Shown here: positions 12,456 through 33,011 of the stretch, piece after piece | How positions within the stretch are numbered: position 1 is the first letter of the stretch | Layout of the letters: each line of letters opens with the position of its first letter | Assembly: GCF_947623445.1 (NCBI RefSeq) | Contig: NC_135248.1 | Span: 5,704,977-5,768,976 of the forward strand | Reading direction: 5' to 3' | DNA: 64,000 nt | DNA from: Clavelina lepadiformis | Lineage: Eukaryota; Chordata; Ascidiacea; Aplousobranchia; Clavelinidae | Program-made: the position numbers and the translations under genes | Notes under the pieces: generated by a model | What the model was told of the DNA's origin: nothing | Seen by the model: only the letters and a program-made list of their open reading frames with translations | Databases searched by the model: none

Positions 12456-13208
12456 TCACATGACAATTCCTACAAGGAAACGCTTGGTTGTGTCAAATTC
12501 TTGATAATCTTTTGCAACAGTTCGTTTTTCGCCTTGAAGTTTTGCTAAATTTTCAGATTCTTTTTTCCAGTCTTCCTCAGTCATATTTTCCATATTTTTC
12601 ACCATTTCCTGGCGTATATGCTCTGGTATTCTGTTTATTTCCCACTTATGAACATGCATAGCAACCCCAGCAGGAATATTTCTTTGTATGTATTCCAGAT
12701 AGACTTTAGCAGTTGACCCGGTTAGATACTTTAATTGCAGAACTTCGCGATGAGTTCTCATTTCATACTGCACCCTGTGTTTTTTATAAATGTGTTTAGA
12801 TTTCAAAAGAGTCATCCTGTCTGCTATAAACTTAGGGTGCAAGACTCCATCCACAGTAATGTCCAAATGTTCAGCTGCTGATTTCATGAAGGTAATGTAG
12901 CTTTCAAGAACAGGTTTCTCATGGCCTTTTATCAATATGTCAATCGCTCTGTACAGTACCTCTTGTTCGTCTGGGTTCTCAGCAATTATCGCTGAAGAAT
13001 CGGATGAAGTATTTAGAAGAAATGACGAGGTAGAAAAGTATGATTTTAAATTACCATTGGAGAGAAAATAATTGCTTTCATTTTTAGATACGGCTTCTAT
13101 TACATTTTTTGGTGTATAAATGCTTATAAATTTTGGAATCCCCCTTCTAATAATGGTGTTAAAGGATCTACCATAATGAATTACTGCCATTATTTTGCTA
13201 TCAAACAT
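12456..13208 (-). CDS. MRPS10: Mitochondrial small ribosomal subunit protein uS10m
   Basis: Component of the mitochondrial ribosome small subunit. A single open frame of 250 codons. The conserved S10 region runs from about residue 90 to 215 and contains LIKGHEKPVLESY, HIYKKHRVQYEMRTHRE, LTGSTAKVYLEYIQRN and PAGVAMHVHKW, which match animal MRPS10 closely. The N-terminal 80 residues are Ser/Arg/Lys-rich, as expected for a mitochondrial targeting region. Met1 and Met7 are both possible starts; Met7 (MAVIHYGRS) gives a more typical presequence. The C-terminus, after the conserved PEHI, extends about 50 residues rich in Glu and Lys, longer than in the human protein. No intron is needed. USP5 follows in the same direction with a 450-base gap from stop to ATG. 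Confidence 0.93.
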   Translation of the reverse strand: MFDSKIMAVIHYGRSFNTIIRRGIPKFISIYTPKNVIEAVSKNESNYFLSNGNLKSYFSTSSFLLNTSSDSSAIIAENPDEQEVLYRAIDILIKGHEKPVLESYITFMKSAAEHLDITVDGVLHPKFIADRMTLLKSKHIYKKHRVQYEMRTHREVLQLKYLTGSTAKVYLEYIQRNIPAGVAMHVHKWEINRIPEHIRQEMVKNMENMTEEDWKKESENLAKLQGEKRTVAKDYQEFDTTKRFLVGIVM

Positions 13209-13371
13209 GCAGCAAAACTAATCTATTCAGGTGCTGCACTATTTTAATGTAAGCATTATGAAACTAGTGCAACAACTTCACGAAAATATCTGCATCTGCA
13301 AACACAAAAATATGATATAGTTTTAATGACAAATATTTTCTATTTCACAAACACTCACAACTTATCACGCT

Positions 13372-13701
13372 CAGAGCCGGATAAAGACCGTGGTGGACCT
13401 GGGATAAAAGGTATCAAGGGGCCTATTCGGTATTTTATCTCTACCACTTTATACAAAACAAAATGCATACAGAATGTTTACATAGAGTATTACCCTAAAC
13501 GTGTAATAAAAATGCCTTGTCAAAAGTATTTAACCAACACAGTCTCAAATCATATTCAAAAGCTTCAATTGTTTAATGAAGCAATTTATATATATATAGG
13601 TTATAATGGGTTTAGGAAGTTTAACTGCGGCTTTACATCAAGGGAATTCAGTGAATACCCTTAACTATTTTTAGTGGAGGCCCTTGCGCATCCTGGCTCT
13701 G
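13372..13701. mobile_element. Candidate non-autonomous DNA transposon (MITE)
   Basis: The left end CAGAGCCGG and the right end CCTGGCTCTG are imperfect inverted repeats 330 bases apart, and both subterminal regions carry GGGGCC/GGCCC motifs. No matching target duplication was found, so the boundaries are provisional. Confidence 0.4.
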
Positions 13702-14929
13702 TAAAAATGGGTGCCCCTCAAAAAAGTTGGAAGCCCAACTCTGGCAAACTAGGTTTAATCTGCCAACAGACACAATCAACCATGCAGTTTTTTTAGGTAA
13801 AAAATTTCATAAAAGCTCTGCTCTCTTTCTCCCCATTGGTCTGGTCACAATTGCCAGAGTCACTTCCTGCAAATACATCTCTCATACAATCTCTTCATGC
13901 TGTGTGCATAGCATAGTCTGGCACAGATCACACCTTAAAAAGTGTCTTGCAATAACTCTTTTCAGGCGAAAAATGACAAAGGTAGGCAGACAGGAATAAA
14001 TAAATCACAAACATTCTAGCCTATGAAGACAGTGCTTTGAATTGCATTTGCAATATTTATTTAAAAAAGTTGTTGTTGTACTACTAGTTGTATTCCCAGG
14101 GTCACGGAAACATTTCATGTAAATTGAAAATCTATTAATGTCCCATAATTGTCAATAATTGTGAAAAAAATAATCACCTCGTCAAACACAAAAATATGGA
14201 AAGGAATGCGAAAGTTTCACAGTTACATATTTCGTATTATAACACATAGAGAAGCAAGATCAAGCTTGCAAAAGTTGCTAGAAATAAATTAAAATTAACC
14301 TTTGAGGTGATACGTTATTCCACTATTGCTTTTATACTGTAATACTGCATAGGCCTACAGTAAACTTCATGTTGATTTGCATTTTCCGATACAGAACTTG
14401 CGCTGACAGTATGTCAATCAAGTAAAGATTTGTCAAACAAACTAGCCTATGTACGTACTTTTGTGGTAAACATGTTTATTTCTTTATAAAAGCGTTCGTA
14501 TTCAGGTGGGTCTATTTTTGCCACTGGGCCTGGGGCTGCAGCCCCACATCAATCCACTACTGAGCACGCTACAATAGTTAGCATTTTATTTTCGTTCCTT
14601 CCTTAGACAATGACTGATTGACGAAAAAGAAATGACACAAAAACTCGTGATCATGCGTATAGACTGGGTAAGCCTATAGTTAGGTTTTCGTTAAAATAAT
14701 TAATCATTTTTATACCTGATAAAGGTCGAATTTATATCATTTTTGCATTAAACGGAAAACGAAGTGACTATTTCACCATATGTAGGTCGCACGCAGTCTG
14801 TTGTTAAAGATAGGGGCTTAAGTTACGAGAATGGGTATGCAAAAAGTTAATCTCAACTATTTAAGGTTTTATTGGAGTTAGATTTAGATTAGAAGTAAGA
14901 TTGGGGGCGCCGAAAAAGGCGGTACTGAA

Positions 14930-14998
14930 AATTGACAGTACTGAAAAATGACGGCATTTGAAAATGACGGCACTTGAATATGACGGTACTGGAAAATG
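14930..14998. repeat. Short degenerate tandem repeat
   Basis: Four imperfect units of about 17 bases follow the pattern (T)GACGGYACTKGAAAA, separated by small changes. No function can be assigned. Confidence 0.5.
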
Positions 14999-15175
14999 AA
15001 AGTAAACAGTGTTTAGCAATTATTTTGTGGGTTTGGTTTGGTGGCCTAGCTAACTTACCATCTTCAGAGCAGAACAGTTCTATTATTGCTATCTTGGATG
15101 TTTTAAGGTTTGGGCTTAGCCAAAGCTCGTTTTCCTGCTCGTTAACTGTTTGTGAGCATGTGTTTTATTGTTAGC

Positions 15176-15236
15176 ATCGTAACTTTTGCTCCGCACAGTT
15201 AATGGCGAAATATAAACAATACAACATAACAATACA
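15176..15236. repeat. Dispersed repeat fragment, copy 1
   Basis: Contains GCTCCGCACAGTTAATGGCG followed by AAATATAAACAATACAA. Nearly the same order of motifs is at 35763-35812 (CTCCCCACAGTCAATGGCG, AAAAATAAACGATACGA). The family is unknown. Confidence 0.5.
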
Positions 15237-16097
15237 ATAAAAAGACACTGTGAAAAAAACGCTTTGTACGCCCGATTTTTTCTCAATGAAATAGTAACAG
15301 CCAATGGAAAAAACTCAGTTGTATAGAAAAATTAGTTAACCTTCAGAGTGCCAATCTATATCTGGTTTTCTATTTTATTATAAAACTAAAATGTTGCTGC
15401 CAACCGAGTGTGGTAAAGATTAGAAACCTTGTGAAAATCAGTTATCATCATACCTGCTGATATGTTTGCGACCGCCTGCGTTAGCATTAGATTTTCACCC
15501 TCCACATTGAAGGCGAAAAATGAATGAATGTATGAAATTTTTCGACGGTGTTTCCACCTGTACCAGTTCTTTGCTGGCGCTGGAAAACTTCCTCCCTTTT
15601 TGCCGACGTTTCAAATAGCACTTTTTTTTATTTGAGCATTCCATTTCGTGCAAATTCGGAAGGTTAACCTATCTCTTATTACTATGCCAATGTGACTGTA
15701 GCCTGTGGATGCTTGGCAAATCGTTGCATTTCCAACTTTTGCAAAGCGCTGGTCGTAAGGTCGATAGGATTTTTGTCAGTTATCGTATCCTTCTTCCGCC
15801 GGCTCGATCGAGGTGTTAGTTGCTTTAATCTTGAACAATTACGAAATTGAATAATGAAACGTTTGCTATCGAAGCCTATCATGTTTTCTAATGTTATGGC
15901 TATATTATTTGCATTCAGAAGTCAGATTCACTGTCACTTTAGATAGCCTATTATGCATCAAAAACTAGGATATTCATTTACGATCATTTTGAAAATAGAA
16001 CAATCTTTCACTGGACCAGGGGTACTAATATCTAGTTTAGCTGACCTAAGGAACAGAAAACAACTTGCAAAACACTAAGCAGCCAAGTGATAGCCTC

Positions 16098-19000
16098 ATG
16101 AGTGACTGTACAGATGCCGCAATACAGGCAACTTGCAATGATGCCTCAGTTTGCAAAAAGTAAGGTGTGTTTTTATCATAGCAGAAGTATCGGATCTAGT
16201 GCAAAAGTGCACAACCACAGGATGCCTTTTTATACCAGGCCCCAGCTACAACAATTGTGACGTCATCTAGTTGTGCATTTCTGCACTAGACCCAAATTAT
16301 CTATATGGTATGTATCTATATAATCTTTATCCTGCGCTCCTCGGACTCTGGGAAGTCTTTGCACGACTTAGATCCGACAATGATTCCTTATCGTTCAAGC
16401 CCCGGTTACTGTACTAGCCTTTGTATGAGTTCCAACGTACCACTGGATGTCGAACACAGAACACGAGCCGCATTTATTGTGATACCAGTGCTCAAACCAC
16501 TCGGCTACCGAGCAGACAATATTGCAATACTAGTTCTATCCATGTACTATCGTATGTTTATATGTGTAGTTGCATAACGGGTATAGTCGATGTTTTATAG
16601 GCTATTTGCGTAACTGATCAGTAGTTTATTTTGTTTTTATTTTTTGGTGCAGATATGCTGTGGACAAAGGATATTGGATGGATAGATTTATATCTTACAT
16701 GGTACCAGGCAGAATCCAAAGAAAGCAACCAGAAATTAGCAGAGGTACAAGCTCCAAAGCATGTTTGATAGCTTATGTTAATGGTTGGGTTTTTTATAAT
16801 GCTCAGCCTGTCACATGAACTGTCTCAAAGAATGAGCTGACTACCGCTGAAGCATTTGTATTTGAATCGAATATTTAGTTGTAAAATTAAACATGAAATC
16901 ATCCTAAATGATCTGTTGATAACAAGAAAGGCCAAAATTTTACAAAAAAGGTAAAATACAAACACTTCAAATGTAGTAGAAAAGTGTGCCAAAACATATC
17001 AAAAACATGCAACATAAAGCATTGACATTGATTAAATGACAAACAGTTTTTGCAAGACATTTTTCACTTTTTGAGTCATATTTTTTGCAAAAATACATGC
17101 TACATGCCAATAAATGTAGTACTATATACTCAGCGTTAGTCAAAGCAACGCCATAAGTTACTTTTATAAAAGTACTGTTACCTGCCGCTACAACTACTCT
17201 TCTACAAGTAGAAGTAACGTGTTCGATACTAATATGAAGTAGACAGAACTGCAGAAAACTTGATGATGAAATCTGAGAGCTAAGAAAGCAAGAAAGATGA
17301 AGCATCAACCTTGAAAAGTGAAAGCTAGACCTACAATATTTCAAAACATGGAAGTTCTTGAAGATATGCCCCAAGTTTTACTATTCAAAGCTTACAGCAT
17401 TTAAAGACAAACACGGATCCTAGACTCAATTATTGAAAATCAGCTTAAACAGTTACAAAGAAAACTCTGTAACAAATGCCAAGAATTCAACGCCATTGCA
17501 ACCGCTAAAGCATTCATGCACAGTTGAGCCTAATAGAATGGCAAGCCCTAACAAGCTTTCTGAGGAGGCGCATCCAGTGATCACCTGATTAAATTTTTGC
17601 TATACATGACACATTTTCTTTTTTGTGACACCCTGTCGTTTATATACTGTACTTTGTGTGCATTCGGTAACTTAATACTCCGAGGAAGAACCAATGTAAG
17701 ATCCGAAACATGTTAGTGTTTAATAAATTATGAAGTTCTCCGCAGTTGTTATCATTGTTGCAACAATTTTGTATATTTTTTGTTTTTCTCACAAACTCTA
17801 ATCCTGTAAAAAGTAACAAAACACGAGCGAAACATCAAAGCTTCAGGTTGTTTGGTAGACTTTAAAGATAATAAAATGTTTGCAGGTGTTGTCATAACTT
17901 TACATTCCCAAAATCCAGGTTAATTTCTGTCATTTGTCAATGTGGCAATGACTTTTAAGTATTATTCCCTCGTTGATCAAGTACTTTGTTGAGGCGCAAA
18001 GAGTAAGATTAGCAGATTTGGACTCGATTCAGAGTAACCAAATACCAAACTTATTTTCGTATTTTTTGTAATCCGAATATTTTTCAATTTGGTACATTGC
18101 TATTGAAAAGTAGTCCTCAATTGAAATTATGATCGTGAAAGCAAAGTTTACCACAAGCTTGCTAAAAGAATTACATCTGCAGAGAAATACATGACTTTAT
18201 GAAGCTAACTAGTTTCAGACATACTTTTGTCCTTTGTCAGAGCAATGTTTAAATAAGTATGTGAAAATCACAAATATAAATACCTGATAGAGGCTTCGTT
18301 CAGAAGTAATTAGAAATGAAAATTAGTATAAATTATCTTCAAACTAAAACACTGACTACCAGTACTTTCTACTTCAAACCTTGGTGAACCTACTCAGGTA
18401 CATTACTTTGGCCTAAAAATTACTTTAGTAAAAGTAGAAGTACTCATGGACGGAATTAATTAAATAAGTGGCAAAAGTAAAAGAAGTCTATTTAAGTAAA
18501 GTTACCTTGTTACTGACCACCACTGTATATACTTCATGTAATTGTTTTGCTTGTATTTAATGATGTTTAAACCTATGTTTGTTGTTATTTAAATCATTAT
18601 AACAATTTTTTACTATCATTAGGTTGCAACAAGTTTTCTTCATTTAGTATCTATTACTTTTATTTTTGGCAGGGTATTATGCTCGTACTAACTCCATATG
18701 GCTGCTTCTGAAAAGGTTTCTCACCAGGTGCAGTTGTACCTGTCAAATTGTAAGCTTAGGTGCTGGATTAGACACAACATATTGGAGACTGGGTTCTGAA
18801 AATATGCTTCCAATAAGATATATTGAAGTAGATTTCTTGGATGTTGTTGTAAGAAAGATTCGCTGCATCAGGTGGGAGATTTTAATTATTTGTTTTGGAA
18901 AATATTTCCCTTTAAACGTTTATAATTAACAATACTATCTTTTATTATTTCAATATTAAAAAAGCAATATATACTTATACATCAAAGTTTTTACAATGAT

Positions 19001-22000
19001 AACTAGGGCCCGCAAAGTCAACAGTCTACCATATATTGGATAGTTATGTTGCTTTCATGTGGTAGGAACTCATTTTTAGAGTTAAAAAAGTCAAAATTGT
19101 CAATTAAATCAAGTTGTACAATAAGCCATAATTTGTCAATATTTTCATTTTTTGTGAGATTTTTATGCAATGTATAATATTTTTGCTTATGTAAGCACAC
19201 ATAAAAGTTTTGCAAACCAAAAAGACTGTCATAATGCTTAATTGGATTGCAAGAACTTCTTCCACATATTGCCCATTGTTTGTGAATACAAGTCGTTTTT
19301 TACTCAATTTAAACATGAAATCATGAAAAAATTAACCTCCACAAATGAATTATTTTTGTGAGGTTCAAAAATATCAAACTTTAATAAAAAAATAGTTAAA
19401 GAAATTTTTCTTGGTCAAAATAAAAATGGCCCTAGTAATAACTGATAACACAGACAAACAATTTTTTCTGAAACAGTTGTTATACAATACTGTACATAGT
19501 TTCTTTGTGTAATCATAGTCTGTACTCTGTTATGGATCATCATTATTACTGAACTGTATATTACTCTCCAACTTTTTCGGCTTAAGTTTTCAAACACTGC
19601 TCTTTATTCATTAAGCACTGATTTTAATGCCAATTTCTGGAGAACAAGTATGTAGATAAATACAAGTTGATGAGTAAATTTAACAAATTGGGTTTATCAA
19701 GATTGCTGTGGTGGTAAACCTAGGATGGACCCAAGATAAGGCCAAAGGTTATCCACTAACTACCCAAATTTCACTGCTCTCATACAGTTTGCCTGGGTAT
19801 AATAGGCAGAGGAATGAAAATTTCAAATATCCCAACTCCCGTTCATTTAATGAGACGACAATGTTGTGAGTGAACGAATATCACAATTGAACAAGTTAAC
19901 CAAATTCACATCACCTTTGATTGCTGCTAATTAAGCTTGGTTAAATAATGCATATTTTATCTGTTCCAATAAAAATGTTGAGTGAGTCATGCACATAGGC
20001 TATATATGTAACTTATCTGGTCTGACTGTAGAAAAGATTAATGCAGGGATAAATGGATGTTTGATGAATCCCAAATTAGAAAGTTTTACTAATAAAGATA
20101 AGTGTATTGACTGTTTTACCCCTAATGATTTATCGCAAATTTAATATTTGCATTCACACCGACACACCAATTTTATTCCACAATTCCTTTGAGCTGAGTG
20201 AGTTTTGTGTAGTGACAATAACTAAGTAGTTTTACTTAAGTGGCCTACATAAGTGCATTTCTTCTGCTTTGGCTACTGACTTAAAAGTACTAGTTTTGTT
20301 CGTGAGTACTTTTACTTTGGAGTAGTTTTTAAGCCAAAGTAATGTGCTTGAGTAGATTTATCAAAAGCTGAAGTAGAAAGTAGTCAGTGTTTTAGTTCAA
20401 AGATAATTTGCAGTAATTTTCATTTGCTATCACATCTGCACAAAGCGTTTATATATGTACAGTTTACAACTGGATTTTAACAGTGCTCTAATATAGGACA
20501 AAAATATGTATTTCTTTGCAGTTGTATTGCTTTTAGCAAGCTCTTGGTAATTTGTGCTTTCACAGCCGCATATGTTAGATCAATAGCTACTTCTTACTTG
20601 AGCAATTTAAAATGTGCTACTTGATACTTAGGTAGTTTTAATCAGCAATACTTTGACTCAAGTAAGTTTTGTGGTTACTTTGATCACCACTGCTTTTCTG
20701 TTTGGGTTAATCTGGTGCAATCACCTATGTATGTGGGTATGTAAAAAATGTAATTGTGGATTATCTCAAACTAGAGTCCGTATCAAGATCAATCATGTAT
20801 TTTTACTTTCAGAGGTATATTTAGAATGTGTATTCATATTATACATTCATGTTTTTAGTGCCAAAGTGCCATTGCATTCATGTCTTTCTGACTTCTCAAC
20901 ACAGGACGGTAGGATTTTTGATCTATTGGAACATTGATGTATTATATAATACGACTATTTTATTTTAGCATTTAACGATACTTCTTAATGCTACTGTAAG
21001 GGGAAGTTTTCTGTGTGTTCTTTTTCAAACTTTGTTAACATACCTATGGTGGTTTAAAAATTGACACCTTAGTCCAGGGGTTCTTAAAGTATGGGTCGCG
21101 ACCCAAACATGGGTCGCGGAGGGTCAGAAAATGGGTCGCGACATAGTGACATAGGTGGGTCGCGACATAGGTTAATATAATATAATATAGGTCTATAGGA
21201 CATTAAAATGGGTCGCGACATAGGTTTGGGTCGTGAGGTGATCATGAAACTCAGATTTGGGTCGCGCTCAAAAAAGTTTAAGAACCGCTGCCTTAGTCAG
21301 TGAAAAGTGTGCAATGAATTTGTTCAACAGCTCCATATTGGCAAAGTTATTTTTACTTTTCAACACTCCTGATTTATTTTTCACCAAGCACCCCTTAGTT
21401 TAATGAGCATCTTACATCATTTTTTCATTTGTAGATGAATCATGTCTTCACTGTGGGTCGTATCACCTTGTAAGTGCTGACATGAGAAATTTGGGTGAAC
21501 TTGAGGAAAAGTTAAAACAAAGTGGCATAGACTACAGGTAAATCTTGTAGTACCTTTTTAAATCCATCAGAAACGTCTTTGAAAGCGAGAGTGTTATATT
21601 TTGTCTAATTTTTCAGTGTTCCAACACTTTTCCTAACGGAATGCGTTTTGATATACATGTCACCAGAAAAGTCTAACGCTATTATACAATGGGTGGCCGA
21701 AAAATTCAGTGACGCTGCATTTATCAATTACGAACAAATTCACATGAACGACACGTTTGGTCAAGTTATGATTTCTAACTTGAAGGTACAACAGTAAGAT
21801 TAAAACATAAACACTTTCTACTGTATTTCTACTTTTAAACATGTGTACTCATTCTGGTACATACCTTAGCTAGCCCACGGCTTCTATTCTTTTTTTTCTT
21901 ACCACAATAATCTATTTCAACACTCGATAATTTGCATACACTCCAGTTACTTGCTGCCAACGCTATTGCTCAGTAGTCTCAACCAATTTCAATTGATGCA

Positions 22001-22761
22001 ATTTTGATCTTTCAAAATATTTTGTTAGTCAGAGTTTTCCACTGTAGGTGTGTGTATGTCTGTACTTGTAAGGTTCCAGTAGCAATCTTAGTTAAGGTCA
22101 TTGACTTTCTCATATTCTTTATTAAATTTCAGTGAAGTCCTTAAGAAGTTTAGTTTTTACGTTATTTAGGCAAGGCAGTGTCTGCTTGCTGGTGCAGAAG
22201 CATGTACCAGCCTGAAAGCAATGGAGGACCGATTCATAAACGTCGGCTGGCATAACGCTCAATGCCAGGATATGTGGAGTACATATAATGGTTTGCCAGA
22301 CAAGCGGGTGGTTATAAATTGTTATTAATTTTTTTACCAACTTTGATCCTCGTTATGCATGATGTGCTGTTAATTGTACAGGTTGCACACAGGAAAGTTT
22401 GTATTTAATGTACTGAGTGACTTGTACCGTGCTTTTATCAGAAAATTGAACAAATTGAAATGTTGGATGAAGCTGAATTACTTCAACAGTTGATGGAACA
22501 TTATTGCTTGTGTGTAGCAATTAAAGAATCTTCAGATTTTGGTATGTATGTATTATGTAACAACTAACATGTGTAAGTTTTATCTACTTACATTCAAAGG
22601 CAGTTTATTGAGATCGGACATTAATAAAGTATTTGCTTGGAATTTGGATTCGCTTTTTTGATCATGCTTTTGTGTCTTTCATATTATCTCCAAAAAAGGA
22701 TTTCTGTTGAAGCATTGTCATTTTTTAATTTTAAGGTTTGGAATCTCTTCTTCGATTTTAA
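16098..22761 (+). CDS. LCMT1: Leucine carboxyl methyltransferase 1 (PP2A C-subunit methyltransferase)
   Basis: Transfers a methyl group from S-adenosylmethionine to the C-terminal leucine carboxylate of the PP2A catalytic subunit, promoting holoenzyme assembly. Coding exons: 16098-16159, 16653-16744, 18673-18871, 20859-20908, 21435-21537, 21617-21785, 22170-22307, 22442-22541, 22736-22761. All phases join, giving 312 aa (human about 334). Family landmarks: DASVCKK then YAVDKGYW near the N-terminus, GYYART at about 52-57, SAM-binding LGAGLDTTYWRL at 80-91, YIEVDF at 101-106, SADMRNLGELEEKL, TECVLIYMSPEKS, FINYEQI, and a C-terminal DEAELLQQLMEHYCLC. The start ATG is followed at once by a family-like N-terminus. 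Introns 1-4 contain several transposons, which explains most of the gene length. Exon 4 is very short (50 bases) and poorly conserved, so its borders are the least certain. Confidence 0.95.
16185..16302. mobile_element. Short palindromic element, copy 1
   Basis: GGATCTAGTGCAAAAGTGCAC at the left and, read on the other strand, GGGTCTAGTGCAGAAATGCAC at the right form a terminal inverted repeat of about 24 bases with three mismatches. The interior has a perfect TGACGTCA (CRE/ATF-type palindrome). A second, inverted copy lies at 36004-36112. This copy begins about 25-30 bases after the donor of LCMT1 exon 1. Confidence 0.6.
16365..16530 (-). repeat. tRNA-derived SINE-like element
   Basis: On the - strand it starts with GCTCGGTAGCCGAGTGGTTT, very like the A-box half of a tRNA-Ser/Leu type sequence, and continues through TGTGTTCGACATCC, a degraded B-box. 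The non-tRNA tail would run towards 16365. It lies in LCMT1 intron 1. Confidence 0.45.
17640..17745 (+). repeat. Retroelement 3'-tail-like fragment
   Basis: CTCCGAGGAAGAACCAATGT, then AAGATCCGAAACATGTTAG and TTTAATAAA, is the kind of 3' end ('gaggaag...ccgaaac...aataaa') seen in LINE or Penelope-like elements. It is nested within the 1.4 kb hAT element. The family is not determined. Confidence 0.3.
17868..17916. repeat. Fragment shared with 50.3 kb
   Basis: AAATGTTTGCAGGTGTTGTC followed by ATAACTTTACATTCC recurs as AAATGTTTGCGAGTGTTGTC plus GCAACTTTACATTCC at about 50332-50368, in the same orientation. It lies inside the 1.4 kb hAT element, so the 50.3 kb piece may be a relic of the same family or of a nested insertion. 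Confidence 0.6.
19003..19435. mobile_element. CTAGGGCC-ended DNA transposon, copy 1
   Basis: The left end is CTAGGGCCCGCAAAGTCAA and the right end is AAAAATGGCCCTAG. It is flanked by TGATAA (18997-19002) and TAATAA (19436-19441), a 6-base duplication with one difference. The second copy at 36668-37415 is in the opposite orientation with an exact 6-base duplication. The superfamily cannot be assigned from 6 bp alone. It lies in LCMT1 intron 3. Confidence 0.7.
20207..20692. mobile_element. hAT-type element, inverted relative of the 17.1-18.5 kb copy
   Basis: The right end TGATCACCACTG and the left end TAGTGACAATAACTAAGTAG carry the same AAGTA-rich subterminal pattern. The interior matches the other copy on the opposite strand, for example GTATTTCTTTGCAGTTGTAT and TTTTAGCAAGCTCTTGGTAA against the stretch near 18140-18190. 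The target duplication is not clear, so the left border is approximate. It is in LCMT1 intron 3. Confidence 0.65.
21075..21290. mobile_element. hAT MITE with exact 8-bp target duplication
   Basis: CCTTAGTC is present exactly at 21067-21074 and 21291-21298. The ends are CAGGGGTTCTTAAAGTATGG and AAGTTTAAGAACCGCTG, a clear terminal inverted repeat. The 216-base interior repeats TGGGTCGCGAC five or more times. It is in LCMT1 intron 4. The intact duplication suggests a fairly recent insertion. Confidence 0.88.
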
Positions 22762-22847
22762 CATCATGTGCTATGCTACTTGGAATCACTGTGACTACAG
22801 GGCCCTGAATCATCGAACGCTGTTTTTATGAAGTTGTTTTATTTCTC

Positions 22848-22853
22848 AATAAA
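22848..22853 (+). terminator. Poly(A) signal of LCMT1
   Basis: AATAAA 86 bases after the LCMT1 stop codon. Confidence 0.7.
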
Positions 22854-22867
22854 ACTTCATTAGCAAA

Positions 22868-23593
22868 CGTCTTGTTATTTTTTGAAACAAAGAGCAACGA
22901 TAAACCTGTGACGAAGTAGTTACTTTATTTGGAGGATAACAATTATGCCGCCCGACGTATTATATTAATACTTTAGCCGATCATTGTTGCCACAAATACA
23001 ACCAAAAATCTAACTTTCAGAGTAAGCTATTAGACTTATTTTGGCTATACACCTGTAGTAGAATTAGGCTAGTTGGGAAACTGCTTGCTTGCAAAAATGT
23101 CCAAATCAGACCACTTGTCATCCATGTACAGTGGATATAAACTCAAAAACTAATTACTAATATCATTAATAAATAAAATTTATTTCAAATACACCTTGTA
23201 ATGTATGTAACGGCAAATGTATCGTTGAAGGCATCAAACACCATGTTTCCCTATGAGAATGTTGGACAACCCTTACATAAATTAGATCTCGTGCAATGCG
23301 CACAGATAATTTAAAACAATTTTTAGATCAACCAGAGGGCATTATAATTATCGTAACAGAGATCCAGGGCGCATATGGAATGTAGCTAAAACTTGGTAAA
23401 ATGTGTAACTTTTAACCAACATTTAGCGTTGATATTAGAATGCCAGCCCAGAAGAATATGAAATGGTTGGTAACCAGGTCATTGCACTCAAATAGTTAGT
23501 TTTAATTATTATTTTATGGAGTTGGTCATGATTCCTTATCATAAGTAAATGATTTTAAATCGAGTGAGCATGTAAACTCCACCTGGGTGCAAT
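22868..23593. other. Interval between converging LCMT1 and the ANKRD gene
   Basis: AT-rich, with no coding evidence seen on either strand. It holds only the 3' ends of the two flanking genes. Confidence 0.6.
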
Positions 23594-23599
23594 TTTATT
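23594..23599 (-). terminator. Candidate poly(A) signal of the ANKRD11/12-like gene
   Basis: TTTATT on the + strand is AATAAA on the - strand, about 200 bases after the stop codon. Confidence 0.45.
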
Positions 23600-23797
23600 A
23601 AAACTATTTGAGAGTGACTTTGCAGGTATTTCATGAAGTGAAAGATTTGCTTTCTACATTTCACGAAGATTTTCCAAATAACGTTTTTGAATAAGATAAC
23701 TGTATAATAAGAAATTGTGTCTTTGTGGTGTTGGACGCCTCCTCAATAAAAACAAAAAGAAGCTGCCAGTATTCCTAGCAAAAAAGACGATAAATTT

Positions 23798-33011
<9,214 letters not shown>

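Larger units (their letters stand above)
13209..16097. other. Gene-free interval between divergent MRPS10 and LCMT1
   Basis: No convincing exon seen. It must hold both promoters. It contains a candidate MITE at 13372-13701, a relic near 14530-14565 (GGGGCTGCAGCCCC followed by ATCAATCCACTACTG, like the end of a hAT-type repeat) and a short piece at 15176-15236 that recurs at 35763-35812. A run around 14930-14995 repeats variants of TGACGGCACTTGAAAA/TGACGGTACTGGAAAA, a small degenerate tandem repeat. Confidence 0.6.
17131..18535. mobile_element. hAT-type non-autonomous transposon, 1.4 kb, with exact 8-bp target duplication
   Basis: TATATACT occurs exactly at both sides (17123-17130 and 18536-18543). 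Inside it the ends are CAGCGTTAGTCAAAGCAACG on the left and ACCACCACTG on the right; the right end on the other strand reads CAGTGGTGGTCAGTAACAAGG, which aligns with the left end. Subterminal DNA is dense in AAGTA/TACTT motifs. No transposase frame is seen. It sits in LCMT1 intron 2. A related copy in inverted orientation is at about 20207-20692. Confidence 0.85.
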
